DNA from: Gammaproteobacteria bacterium | Lineage (GTDB): Bacteria > Pseudomonadota > Gammaproteobacteria > Xanthomonadales > Wenzhouxiangellaceae | Direction of reading: 5' to 3' | DNA: 20,023 bases | Assembly (NCBI GenBank): GCA_003561495.1 | Contig: PWWM01000039.1 | Span: 1-20,023, forward strand | Shown here: piece after piece, positions 6,866 through 15,056 of the stretch | Layout: each line of letters starts with the position of its first letter | Position numbering within the stretch: position 1 is the stretch's first letter | Translations under genes and position numbers: made by a program | The notes under the pieces: model-generated | Database searches by the model: none | The model's input: the letters and a program-made list of their open reading frames with translations, nothing else | What the model was told of the DNA's origin: nothing

Positions 6866-6920
6866 ACTTCGACGGCTGACTCAAGGCCGGTACTACCGTG
6901 AACGATTACCAAGGTTTTTC

Positions 6921-9362
6921 ATGAAAAAGCTTCTCTTGCTGCTCTTGCTTCCAGTTTTCTTCAGTCCGGCTGCCGCCGAGACCTTCGATATCGAGGATAT
7001 CCGGGTCGACGGACTGCAGAGAATCTCTGAAGGCACGGTGTTCAGTTTCATCCCGGTTGAGCCCGGCGATACCATGACCCCGACACTGGCCCGCAGCACC
7101 ATCCGGGATCTGTATCGCAGCGGTTTCTTCGAAGATATTTCGCTGGCTCGCGAGAACAATGTTCTGGTGATCTCGGTCAGTGAACGGGCCGCAATCTCGG
7201 CCATCTCGATTTCCGGTAACCGTCAGATTTCCAACGACGATCTGCTGCCCGCACTGGCCGCCATCGGAATTGCCGAGGGCGAAATCTTCAACCAGATGGC
7301 GTTGGATCGTGTCCGTCAGGAATTGATTCGCCAATACTTCAGTCGCGGCTATTACGATGTCAGCGTGGAGTCCCGGGTCAGACGACTGGACCGCAACCGG
7401 GTCAATTTGACCATTGAAGTCGCTGAAGGCAGTCAAGCCAGAATTCGACACATCAACATCGTTGGAAACGAGACATTCAGCGAAAGGGAACTACGTTCGG
7501 ATTTCGAGTCCTCGGATCGTCGTGGACTCATGTTCTGGCGGGGTCGAACCCAGTACACCCGTGAAAAGCTCTCCGGCGATCTGGAGGCGCTTCGATCATT
7601 TTACCTGGATCGCGGCTATGTCGATTTTGCCATTGAATCGACCCAGGTCTCGATCAGCCCGGACAAGCAGGACATTTTCATTACCGCCAATATCCGTGAA
7701 GGCGAGGTGTTTACCGTCAGCGATGTCATGCTCACCGGTGAGCTGATTCTGCCCGAACAAACCCTGATGCAGATGGTCATGGTCGAACCGGGAGATACGT
7801 TTTCCCGGCGCGACCTCGAACAGAGCATGGAAAACATCTCCGCGATCCTGTCCAACATTGGATACGCATTCGCCAATGTCAATCCCATGCCGCGCATCGA
7901 CCGTCAAAATCGCGAGGTCGAGCTGAATTTCTTTATCGAACCGGGTCACCGCGTCTATGTCCGACGCATTCACTTCAGGGGCAATGAACAAAGCAAGGAC
8001 GAGGTCTTGCGTCGTGAAATGCGTCTGTTCGAAGGCTCCTGGTTTTCTCAGGCTGCACTGGACCGATCGAGAATGCGAATTCAGCGGCTGGGCTTTTTCG
8101 ACAATGTCAACATCGAAACCGAGCCGGTCGACGGGACCGAGGACCAGGTGGACATCATTGTCAGTGTGGAAGAGCAGCCCTCGGGCAGTTTCCAGATTGG
8201 TATCGGGTATTCGCAGTTCCAGGGCATGATCGCATCGATCTCGGTCGATCAGGACAATTTCCTCGGAACCGGTCGCCGTGTCGGGTTCGCCATTCAACGC
8301 AGCCGCATTCTGACCCAGGCCTCGGTCAATTACACCAACCCGTACTGGACACCGGACGGCGTCTCACGCGGGTTCTTCCTGCGCTATACCGAGTTCGACA
8401 CGATTGGGCCGCGCGCCAGTAATGTCTCGCAGTTCTCGACCAGTCAGGCAGCGGGCGGTGTCAACATCGGTTTCCCGATCACCGAACTCAGTTTCCTGCG
8501 CTTTGGCGTTTCAGGTCAGTCGGTCGAGCTGAATCTGCCTGGGGTCCGACGATTGCTCGACCCGGATGACCCGGAATCTCCGATCGTGCTGGCGCCGGCT
8601 CCCTACCGACCCCTGGCAATCACCCTGGACCGGGACGGAAGCCAGCTGCTGTCGCGACAGGATCGCCGAGTGAGAACCTACCGGGTCGATGCCACCTGGT
8701 CGCGTGACAGTCGCAATCACTTTCTCAACCCCACGCGCGGATCGCTGAACCGGTTCAATGCGGAAGTCGCCCTGCCGGGCAGTACTCGCGAGTTTTACAA
8801 GTTGACCTACCAGTTCCGCAAGTTCTGGCCCATCGGTCGGCGCATGGCGTTCGGGGTGCGCGGTGATATTTCCTACGGTGACGCCTACGATGACTGGGAT
8901 GACGATCTCGACATCCAGCCCGTGGACCCGGTCATACAGCCGGGCCGAAATTGCGATATTGAAGAAGTCGTGACACTGGACAGAGGATTGCCGTTCTACG
9001 AGCACTTCTATGCCGGAGGAGTTCAGGATGTTCGCGGCTTCGATGATTTCTCCCTGGGACCCAAGGATGAGTTCTGCCGCTCCGTGGGCGGAGATTTCAA
9101 GGTCACCGGCGGTGTCGAACTGGCTTTCCCGATTCCTTTTGTCGAGGCGACCGGCACGCGGCTGGCCCTGTTTGTCGATTTCGGGAACGTCTATCGTGAC
9201 CTCGATGACTTCGATGCCGACCGCTTGCGGGCCGCAGGCGGAATCTCGTTGACTTGGCAAGCACCTGTCGGGCCGATTATCATCAGCCTGTCTCAACCGA
9301 TCAGGTCGCGCGAGGGCGACAGAACCCAGGCGCTGCAGTTTACCTTCGGTCAGGCGTTTTAG
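6921..9362 (+). CDS. bamA: Outer-membrane protein assembly factor BamA
   Basis: BamA is the core of the BAM complex that inserts beta-barrel proteins in the outer membrane. The 813-residue product has a clear signal peptide (MKKLLLLLLLPVFFSPAAA), five periplasmic POTRA domains over roughly 22-420, and a C-terminal 16-strand barrel. The conserved loop-6 VRGF motif is at 704-707, and the chain ends in phenylalanine (FTFGQAF), as the beta-signal requires. Two cysteines flank the VRGF region, comparable with the loop-6 disulphide pair of E. coli. The ATG at 6921 follows AAGG with 6-base spacing, 55 bp after rseP. skp follows after 22 bp. Confidence 0.98.
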   Translation: MKKLLLLLLLPVFFSPAAAETFDIEDIRVDGLQRISEGTVFSFIPVEPGDTMTPTLARSTIRDLYRSGFFEDISLARENNVLVISVSERAAISAISISGNRQISNDDLLPALAAIGIAEGEIFNQMALDRVRQELIRQYFSRGYYDVSVESRVRRLDRNRVNLTIEVAEGSQARIRHINIVGNETFSERELRSDFESSDRRGLMFWRGRTQYTREKLSGDLEALRSFYLDRGYVDFAIESTQVSISPDKQDIFITANIREGEVFTVSDVMLTGELILPEQTLMQMVMVEPGDTFSRRDLEQSMENISAILSNIGYAFANVNPMPRIDRQNREVELNFFIEPGHRVYVRRIHFRGNEQSKDEVLRREMRLFEGSWFSQAALDRSRMRIQRLGFFDNVNIETEPVDGTEDQVDIIVSVEEQPSGSFQIGIGYSQFQGMIASISVDQDNFLGTGRRVGFAIQRSRILTQASVNYTNPYWTPDGVSRGFFLRYTEFDTIGPRASNVSQFSTSQAAGGVNIGFPITELSFLRFGVSGQSVELNLPGVRRLLDPDDPESPIVLAPAPYRPLAITLDRDGSQLLSRQDRRVRTYRVDATWSRDSRNHFLNPTRGSLNRFNAEVALPGSTREFYKLTYQFRKFWPIGRRMAFGVRGDISYGDAYDDWDDDLDIQPVDPVIQPGRNCDIEEVVTLDRGLPFYEHFYAGGVQDVRGFDDFSLGPKDEFCRSVGGDFKVTGGVELAFPIPFVEATGTRLALFVDFGNVYRDLDDFDADRLRAAGGISLTWQAPVGPIIISLSQPIRSREGDRTQALQFTFGQAF

Positions 9363-9384
9363 GAACGGCCAATACAGGTGGTGG

Positions 9385-9969
9385 ATGCTGAAGCTGGCTC
9401 CGATGAAGCATTACCAGGACCGTCCCGGGGTACACGCTATCCCGGTGGCCTTGGTGGCATATTGGATCATCGGAATGCTGTTGGCCGGCCCGGCGCTTGC
9501 GCAACAAGGCGTACAGATTGGCTACGTGGACATGGAGCGACTGTTCGACAACGCGCCCCAGGTCGTAGCCGCACGCGAAGCGCTGGATCAGGATTTTCGG
9601 CCGCGTAATGAATCCCTGCTTGCCGACGAAGCCCGTCTGGACCGGATGCGACAGCGGCTGGCCGAGGCCGAAGACCTGGATGCTGAAGCACGCTTCGACA
9701 TGGAACGCGAAATACGCAACCTGAGCCGCTCAATCGATCGGCGACGCGAGGATCTGAGCGAGGAATTGCGTTTTCGCACCAATGCTGAAAAGAAGGCGCT
9801 GGAAGAAACCATAGAACTGGCCATTCAGGAAGTCGCCAACGATGGCAGCTACGACCTGATCCTGAGTAGCCCCGTCGCTTACGCCTCTCCCGCCATCGAT
9901 ATCACCGATCAGGTCCTGGATTGGCTCCGGGAGGACTTTCCGGAGAGCAATCAACGGAATCGACGTTGA
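9385..9969 (+). CDS. skp: Periplasmic chaperone Skp/OmpH
   Basis: Skp is a trimeric periplasmic holdase that carries unfolded outer-membrane proteins to BamA. The 194-residue product has a signal peptide with hydrophobic core VALVAYWIIGMLLAG and cleavage near PALA-QQ, then the IGYVDMERLF strand typical of OmpH, a long charged coiled-coil region (about 70-150), and a C-terminal strand (YDLILSSPVAYASPAIDIT). The start at ATG 9385 gives an unusually long n-region; ATG 9403 is an alternative that keeps the signal peptide. The stop codon overlaps the proposed TTG start of lpxD. Confidence 0.93.
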   Translation: MLKLAPMKHYQDRPGVHAIPVALVAYWIIGMLLAGPALAQQGVQIGYVDMERLFDNAPQVVAAREALDQDFRPRNESLLADEARLDRMRQRLAEAEDLDAEARFDMEREIRNLSRSIDRRREDLSEELRFRTNAEKKALEETIELAIQEVANDGSYDLILSSPVAYASPAIDITDQVLDWLREDFPESNQRNRR

Positions 9970-10994
9970 GCACCTCGTTGCCACTGGGCGAAATCGCCGA
10001 TCACATCGGCGCGGATCTGCGCGGTGACGCCAATACCTGCATCAGTCATCTGGCCACGCTGTCCGGCGCCGGTCCCGAAGACATCGGTTTTCTGGCCAAC
10101 CCGGCCTACCTGGGTCAACTCGCAAAGTCACGCGCCGGCGCGGTCATTCTCGCCCCTGAACATGCCGAACGCTTCGCCGGCAATCGCTTGATCAGCCGGC
10201 GTCCTTATGTGGATTGGGCACGAGTTGCCAGTCTGCTGCACCCGGCGCCGCAGCCAAGGCCCGGCATTGATTCCACTGCGGTAGTGCAACCTTCGAGTGC
10301 GATTGCCGACACCGCTGAGGTCGGTCCACTGGTCAGCATTGGCGCCAATTGTCGAATCGGCGAGCGCGTCATGATCGGGCCCGGTTGCGTGATCGACGAT
10401 GAAGTCGAGATCGCTGCCGACTGTCGACTGATCGCCCGCGTTTATCTTGGCCGGGGCACTCGGCTGGGCGAGCGTGTCCAGATTCACCCCGGCGCGGTCA
10501 TCGGCGCCGATGGATTCGGCCTGGCGCTGGATCACGACCACTGGATCAAGGTCCCGCAAGTCGGCGCAGTCGAGATCGGCAACGATTGTGAAATCGGCGC
10601 CAACACCACCATCGACCGCGGGGCCATTGAAAATACGGTGCTGGAGGACGATGTGCGCCTCGACAACCAGGTCCAGATTGCGCACAACGTTCGAATCGGC
10701 GCACACACGGCCATTGCCGGTTGTGTCGGAATTGCCGGTTCCACCTCAATCGGCCGGTATTGTATGATCGCGGGCGCTTCCGGAATCGGCGGCCACCTGA
10801 GAATTTGCGACAAGGTCGTCATTACTGCCATGAGCACGGTGCTGGAATCGATTGATGAACCCGGCCACTATGGTTCGGGAATCCCGTCACGACCACACCT
10901 CGCCTGGAAACGCATCCTGGTCAGGCTGGGACAACTCGATGACTGGGCCAAACGACTGGCCCGGCTGGAAAAGAACAAACAGAAATCGGAATGA
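9966..10994 (+). CDS. lpxD: UDP-3-O-(3-hydroxyacyl)glucosamine N-acyltransferase
   Basis: LpxD adds the second 3-hydroxyacyl chain to UDP-3-O-acyl-glucosamine, the third step of lipid A synthesis. I chose the TTG at 9966, which overlaps the skp stop as TTGA and gives a 342-residue protein starting MSTSLPLGEIADHIGADL, close to E. coli (341); longer frame extensions lie inside skp. The N-terminal uridine-binding domain covers about 1-100, followed by left-handed beta-helix hexapeptide repeats (about 105-290) and a C-terminal helix. His240 in NQVQIAHNVRIG aligns with the catalytic histidine. fabZ begins 7 bp after it. Confidence 0.95.
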   Translation: MSTSLPLGEIADHIGADLRGDANTCISHLATLSGAGPEDIGFLANPAYLGQLAKSRAGAVILAPEHAERFAGNRLISRRPYVDWARVASLLHPAPQPRPGIDSTAVVQPSSAIADTAEVGPLVSIGANCRIGERVMIGPGCVIDDEVEIAADCRLIARVYLGRGTRLGERVQIHPGAVIGADGFGLALDHDHWIKVPQVGAVEIGNDCEIGANTTIDRGAIENTVLEDDVRLDNQVQIAHNVRIGAHTAIAGCVGIAGSTSIGRYCMIAGASGIGGHLRICDKVVITAMSTVLESIDEPGHYGSGIPSRPHLAWKRILVRLGQLDDWAKRLARLEKNKQKSE

Positions 10995-11001
10995 TGAATT
11001 C

Positions 11002-11469
11002 ATGAGTGAATCGGCGCCCGTCAATATCGAAGAGATTCTCGAACTGCTCCCCCATCGCTATCCGTTCCTGCTGGTCGATCGCGTCCTGGACTACCAACTC
11101 GAAAGTCCACCAAGGATCCGCGCCCTGAAAAATGTCACCATGAACGAACCGTTCTTCCAGGGGCATTTTCCCGGCCATCCCGTCATGCCGGGCGTCCTGA
11201 TCCTTGAAGCCATGGCCCAGGCCGCCGGCTGCCTGGCTCACCTGGCCCGCAAGGCCGATGGCGCCGAAGACCAGCTCTACTACCTGGTCAAGATCGACAA
11301 GGCCCGGTTCAGCCGGGTCGTCATCCCCGGTGATCAGTTGATCTTCGAGGTCAGTCAGAAGCGTCTCGTCCGAGGCATGGGGCTGTACGAAGCCACCACC
11401 CTGGTGGATGACAAGCCGGTCGCCCGCGCCGAACTGTTGTGCGCGGCCCGCCCCAATCCGGCAGCATGA
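11002..11469 (+). CDS. fabZ: 3-hydroxyacyl-ACP dehydratase FabZ
   Basis: FabZ dehydrates 3-hydroxyacyl-ACP to trans-2-enoyl-ACP in fatty acid elongation and competes with LpxA/LpxD for the same acyl-ACP pool, which explains its place among lpx genes. The 155-residue hot-dog-fold product starts MSESAPVNIEEILELLPHRY and contains FQGHFPGHPVMPGVLILEA (52-70) with catalytic His55 and Glu69. The frame stays open upstream inside lpxD, but the ATG at 11002 matches the family start. Its stop overlaps the lpxA start (ATGA). Confidence 0.97.
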   Translation: MSESAPVNIEEILELLPHRYPFLLVDRVLDYQLESPPRIRALKNVTMNEPFFQGHFPGHPVMPGVLILEAMAQAAGCLAHLARKADGAEDQLYYLVKIDKARFSRVVIPGDQLIFEVSQKRLVRGMGLYEATTLVDDKPVARAELLCAARPNPAA

Positions 11470-12236
11470 TCGACCCACGCGCCATCGTTGCCGACGGCGC
11501 CAGAATCGCCGAGGATGTCAGCATTGGACCGTTCTGCGTGATCGACGCTGAGGTCGAGATCGGACCCGGTTGCCAGATCCATTCCCACGTGGTGATCACC
11601 GGCCGAACCCGGATCGGCAAGAACAACCGGATCTTCCAGTTCGCCTCCATCGGTGATGAGCCCCAGGACAAGAAATATGCCGGTGAGGACTCGAGCCTGG
11701 AAATCGGCAATGACAACACCATCCGCGAATCTGTCACCATCAATCGGGGCACAGCCGACGGCGGCGGAATCACCCGCCTGGGCGATCGCAACTGGTTGAT
11801 GGCCTATTGTCATGTAGCCCATGACTGTCAGCTCGGCTCGGACATCATCATGGCCAACGGGGCCACGCTGGCCGGTCATGTCAGCGTGGGCGATCACGTG
11901 ATTTTTGCCGGCTATTCCGGCGCCCACCAGTTCTGTCGGATTGGTGACCATGCCTTCCTCGGCATGTACGGTGGCGTCAGTCAGGATGTCCCGGCCTACG
12001 TGATGGTCTCGGGCCAGCCGCCACGGCCACGCGGCGTCAACAGCGAAGGTTTGAAAAGACGGGGTTTTTCATCCAGGCAAATCCGCAATATCCGTGAAGC
12101 CTACCGCACCATTTATCGCAGTGGACTCAAGCGTGACGATGCTCTGGATCAATTGCGCCAGCGCCTGGCCGACCAACCCGAGCTCGAGCCCATGATCGAG
12201 TCAGCCGCTCGCAGCGAGCGCGGCCTGTTGCGCTGA
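11466..12236 (+). CDS. lpxA: Acyl-ACP-UDP-N-acetylglucosamine O-acyltransferase
   Basis: LpxA catalyses the first step of lipid A synthesis, O-acylation of UDP-GlcNAc by 3-hydroxyacyl-ACP. The 256-residue product begins MIDPRAIVADGARIAEDVSI and carries hexapeptide repeats through about residue 185, then a helical C-terminal domain. The catalytic histidine is in AYCHVAHDC (His119), equivalent to His125 of E. coli. The ATG at 11466 overlaps the fabZ stop by 4 bp. Acyl-chain length cannot be read with confidence. lpxB follows after 17 bp. Confidence 0.97.
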   Translation: MIDPRAIVADGARIAEDVSIGPFCVIDAEVEIGPGCQIHSHVVITGRTRIGKNNRIFQFASIGDEPQDKKYAGEDSSLEIGNDNTIRESVTINRGTADGGGITRLGDRNWLMAYCHVAHDCQLGSDIIMANGATLAGHVSVGDHVIFAGYSGAHQFCRIGDHAFLGMYGGVSQDVPAYVMVSGQPPRPRGVNSEGLKRRGFSSRQIRNIREAYRTIYRSGLKRDDALDQLRQRLADQPELEPMIESAARSERGLLR

Positions 12237-12253
12237 GGCGGCGGGATCATCGC

Positions 12254-13396
12254 ATGCGCCTGGTTCTGAGCGCCGGCGAGAGATCCGGTGACCATATCGG
12301 CGCCAGACTGGCCCGTGCACTCAAGGAAATCCACCCCGACATCCAGCTGGCCGGCCTGGCCGGGCCGCAGATGATTACCGCCGGAGTCGAGCCCTGGCAC
12401 GAGCTGGATGAGCTCAATGTCATGGGCCTTTTCGAGGTCGTTTCGCACCTGCCCAGGCTGATTCGGCTGCGCCGGCAATTTCGAACTCGGATCGTGGACT
12501 GGAAGGCCGATGCCTTCATTGGCATCGATGCCCCGGACTTCAACCTTGGCCTGGCCCGACAAGTCAGGCGTCGCGGCATCACAGCCATGCATTATGTTTC
12601 GCCATCGGTTTGGGCCTGGCGCAGCCATCGCATCCGAAAGATCTCACGCTCGCTGGATTTGTTACTGACGTTGTTCCCGTTCGAACCCGAGCTCTATCGT
12701 CCACACGGTCTGGACGCGCGCTTTGTCGGCCATCCGTTGGCCGACGAGCTTCAAACCGTAACGGATCGTGGCGACGCACGCGCTGAACTGGACATCGAGG
12801 CCGACCAGACCCTGATCGCGCTGTTGCCCGGTAGCCGCAACGGTGAAATCGACCGGCATGCGGAACTGCTGGCGTCTACCGCACTGCGGCTTCGACAACG
12901 CTTGCCGGATGCGGCCCTTGTGATGCTGCTCGCGGCCCCGGAACAACATCACAAATTGAGGGCAAGGGCAGGGACGACACTCGACCAGGCAGACGTGAAG
13001 GTCATTTCCGGAATGACCCGAACCGGGCTGGCCGCTGCCGACCTGGCCCTGGCCGCTTCGGGCACTGTGACTCTGGAAACCTTTCTGCTGGGTTGTCCGC
13101 AAGTGGTTTATTACCGCTTGCCGGGCGCCACCTACTGGTTGGCCCGCAGCTTGAAACTGGTCAAGAGTCGCCACGTGTCACTGCCCAATATCCTGTGCGA
13201 GCAGGAACTGGTGCCCGAACGCCTGCAGCATCAGGCCAGCGCTGATCGGCTGGCCGGCGACTGCCTGGACTGGCTGGGACAGCCTGAGCGCGTGCACAAC
13301 TACCGGCAAACAGCCAACCTCTGGCTGCATCGCCTGGCGATCGACTCGGCGCGCAGCGCCGCCAAGGCCATCACCGAAAAACTCGGTCGTGGCTGA
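12254..13396 (+). CDS. lpxB: Lipid A disaccharide synthase
   Basis: LpxB condenses UDP-2,3-diacylglucosamine with lipid X (2,3-diacylglucosamine 1-phosphate) to form the beta-1,6 lipid A disaccharide at the inner membrane. The 380-residue product (382 in E. coli) starts MRLVLSAGERSGDHIGARL with the SAGE-SGD motif, has YVSPSVWAWRSHRI near residue 115, the LLPGSRNGEIDRH loop and the ASGTVTLE donor-site segment. The start lies 17 bp after lpxA with a weak GCGGGA ribosome site. Its end meets rnhB. Confidence 0.97.
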   Translation: MRLVLSAGERSGDHIGARLARALKEIHPDIQLAGLAGPQMITAGVEPWHELDELNVMGLFEVVSHLPRLIRLRRQFRTRIVDWKADAFIGIDAPDFNLGLARQVRRRGITAMHYVSPSVWAWRSHRIRKISRSLDLLLTLFPFEPELYRPHGLDARFVGHPLADELQTVTDRGDARAELDIEADQTLIALLPGSRNGEIDRHAELLASTALRLRQRLPDAALVMLLAAPEQHHKLRARAGTTLDQADVKVISGMTRTGLAAADLALAASGTVTLETFLLGCPQVVYYRLPGATYWLARSLKLVKSRHVSLPNILCEQELVPERLQHQASADRLAGDCLDWLGQPERVHNYRQTANLWLHRLAIDSARSAAKAITEKLGRG

Positions 13397-13397
13397 A

Positions 13398-13967
13398 ATG
13401 AACACTCATATCGCCGGCGTCGATGAGGCCGGACGCGGACCATTGGCCGGGCCGGTGGTCGCGGCCGCGGTGATTCTGGATCCCGCCCACCCCATTGCCG
13501 GCCTGTCCGACTCCAAGAAATTGTCTGCTCAACAGCGTGAACGGCTGGCCGGGCACATTCTCGAGCGGGCAGTTTCGGTGGCGGTCGCGATCATTGAACC
13601 GGATGTCATCGACCGGATCAACATCCTGCAGGCCAGCCTGGAAGCCATGGCCCAGGCCATCTCCCAGCTGGAGCCGGTTCCCGACCTGGTGCGCGTCGAT
13701 GGCAATCACGCGCCACGCAGTGCTGTTCCGGTTCAGACCATGATCGGTGGCGATGGTCTGGATGCCGCCATCGGCGCGGCCAGCATCATTGCCAAGACCC
13801 GCCGAGATGCCCTGATGATCGAACTTCATCAGCACTACCCCGACTACGGCTTCGACCGCCACAAGGGTTATCCCACCCGTGAACATCTCGCCGTTCTGGA
13901 AAGACTCGGCCCCTGTCCGGCACATCGTCGGAGCTTTCGGCCGGTTCGTCAGCTTGGGTTGTTTTGA
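13398..13967 (+). CDS. rnhB: Ribonuclease HII
   Basis: RNase HII nicks RNA-DNA hybrids and starts removal of misincorporated ribonucleotides. The product from ATG 13398 is 189 residues; a GTG at 13389 would add three residues and overlap lpxB by 8 bp. The DEAGRGPLAGP motif at 9-19 supplies the first acidic catalytic residues, VRVDGNHAPR and the IGAASIIAKTRRD helix follow, and the HKGYPTREH loop and HRRSFRPV C-terminus are typical. In many gammaproteobacteria dnaE comes next; here a REP hairpin and an unrelated two-gene unit follow. Confidence 0.96.
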   Translation: MNTHIAGVDEAGRGPLAGPVVAAAVILDPAHPIAGLSDSKKLSAQQRERLAGHILERAVSVAVAIIEPDVIDRINILQASLEAMAQAISQLEPVPDLVRVDGNHAPRSAVPVQTMIGGDGLDAAIGAASIIAKTRRDALMIELHQHYPDYGFDRHKGYPTREHLAVLERLGPCPAHRRSFRPVRQLGLF

Positions 13968-14005
13968 TCGGGTTGGGCACGCGAACCTGGCAGCGGAGAA
14001 TGATT

Positions 14006-14037
14006 CAGCCTCGACCGTCGGGGACGTAGCCCCGACC
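14006..14037. repeat. REP-like hairpin, copy 2
   Basis: GTCGGGG (14017-14023) and CCCCGAC (14030-14036) form a perfect 7-bp stem around the loop ACGTAG. Compared with the copy at 12-31 the loop is identical and the only stem difference is GG/CC for CC/GG, a compensated change. Positions 14006-14021 match positions 1-16 at 14 of 16 bases, so the shared unit extends upstream of the stem. It lies 40 bp after rnhB with no T-tract, so it is not a standard terminator. Confidence 0.7.
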
Positions 14038-14102
14038 TGCGGGATCCCTGGTCGCTGCCCTCGAAGTACTCGCAGGATCCATCAAGGAAGTCAACCCGCA
14101 AT

Positions 14103-14131
14103 TTGCACTTCATCACATTTTGTTTTATAGT
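14103..14131 (+). promoter_or_regulatory. Candidate promoter for the hydrolase-DUF4785 unit
   Basis: TTGCAC (14103-14108) and TATAGT (14126-14131) are separated by 17 bp, the optimal sigma70 spacing; the -10 box matches at 5 of 6 positions, the -35 only at 3. The surrounding 14102-14135 stretch is notably A/T-rich compared with its neighbours. Transcription would begin near 14138, about 44 nt before the start codon at 14182. Confidence 0.5.
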
Positions 14132-14181
14132 TCGGGGACAGTGGGGCTGTAAATCGCTTAAAAGAGAGGAGAATTTCAACA

Positions 14182-15042
14182 ATGTTAAGACTCGCCAAGG
14201 CGACCTGCCTTCTTGTTTTGCTACTAACATTCGGTAGCGTATGGAGCGCCACCGGGGTGGCATTCGTCCACGGCACCGGCAAGCAGACCGATGCCCTGAA
14301 TGACTACTGGACCACCTCCATGGTCAATTCGGTACGTCAGGGACTGGCCAACCAGAACAACTACGTGGTCATCAACTGCGACTTCGAGCAGTACATGTGG
14401 AATGCCCAGGCCGCTGGTTGCCTGGCAGGAGAACTGCACTCCTTCATCAACCAGCGCGGCATCACCGACCTGGTGGTGCTGACCCACTCCAACGGTGGCA
14501 ATGTCATGCGCTGGATCATGTCCAATCCGACCTGGGACAGCCGTTACCCACTGATCATCGACCGGTTGCGCTGGGTCAACGCACTGGCGCCTTCCAGCCT
14601 GGGCACCCCGCTGGCTGACGCCGTCATGGCCGGCAACGTTTTCGAGGCCTCGCTGGGCTGGCTGCTGGGCTACCAGAACGATGCCGTGCGCATGCAGCAG
14701 ACGAGCTGGATGGCTCACTACAATGCGCACTGGCTACTCGGCACCGCCGGTCGTCCCAACCTCCCGAAGGGCTTCTGGAACGTGGTCGGCAGTGATGTGC
14801 ATGCCGCGATCTGGAACGGCGCATCCTATTGTGGGGGCTATCACTATCAGGTCGGCCTGGCGGTGACCCAGTGGTGGCTGAACTCATGCTCGGACGGCTT
14901 CCTGGAATGCTCCAGCCAGAATGGCGCCGGTTCCCTGTGGTTCTACGATCACTGGAGAACGCAGAGCGGTCGCAAACTTTCGCATCATCAAAGCCGGCGC
15001 GACTGTTTCGGCCTTGATGTCATTCTGCGTAACGATCTGTAA
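14182..15042 (+). CDS. Exported alpha/beta hydrolase (lipase/esterase-like)
   Basis: The 286-residue product has a signal peptide (residues 1 to about 23, core LLVLLLTFGSV) and is probably periplasmic or secreted. It looks like an alpha/beta hydrolase: VHGTG at 29-33 fits the oxyanion loop, THSNGG at 101-106 gives a nucleophile elbow with Ser103, Asp238 in SDGF and His268 or His269 in LSHHQSR complete a likely triad. Six cysteines remain in the mature chain (66, 80, 217, 236, 243, 275), so disulphides are likely. The substrate is unknown; lipids, esters or thioesters all fit. The ATG at 14182 follows GAGAGGAG with about 10-base spacing. The gene is 14 bp ahead of a DUF4785-like exported protein and shares its terminator, so the two are probably co-transcribed. 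Confidence 0.8.
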   Translation: MLRLAKATCLLVLLLTFGSVWSATGVAFVHGTGKQTDALNDYWTTSMVNSVRQGLANQNNYVVINCDFEQYMWNAQAAGCLAGELHSFINQRGITDLVVLTHSNGGNVMRWIMSNPTWDSRYPLIIDRLRWVNALAPSSLGTPLADAVMAGNVFEASLGWLLGYQNDAVRMQQTSWMAHYNAHWLLGTAGRPNLPKGFWNVVGSDVHAAIWNGASYCGGYHYQVGLAVTQWWLNSCSDGFLECSSQNGAGSLWFYDHWRTQSGRKLSHHQSRRDCFGLDVILRNDL

Positions 15043-15056
15043 TAGGGAGAGCCACC

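Noticed and set aside
14017..14036. Intrinsic terminator for the rnhB cluster
   Set aside because: The stem is strong but is followed by CTGCGGG, not a T-tract, and the same element occurs at 12-31, so a dispersed repeat explains it better.
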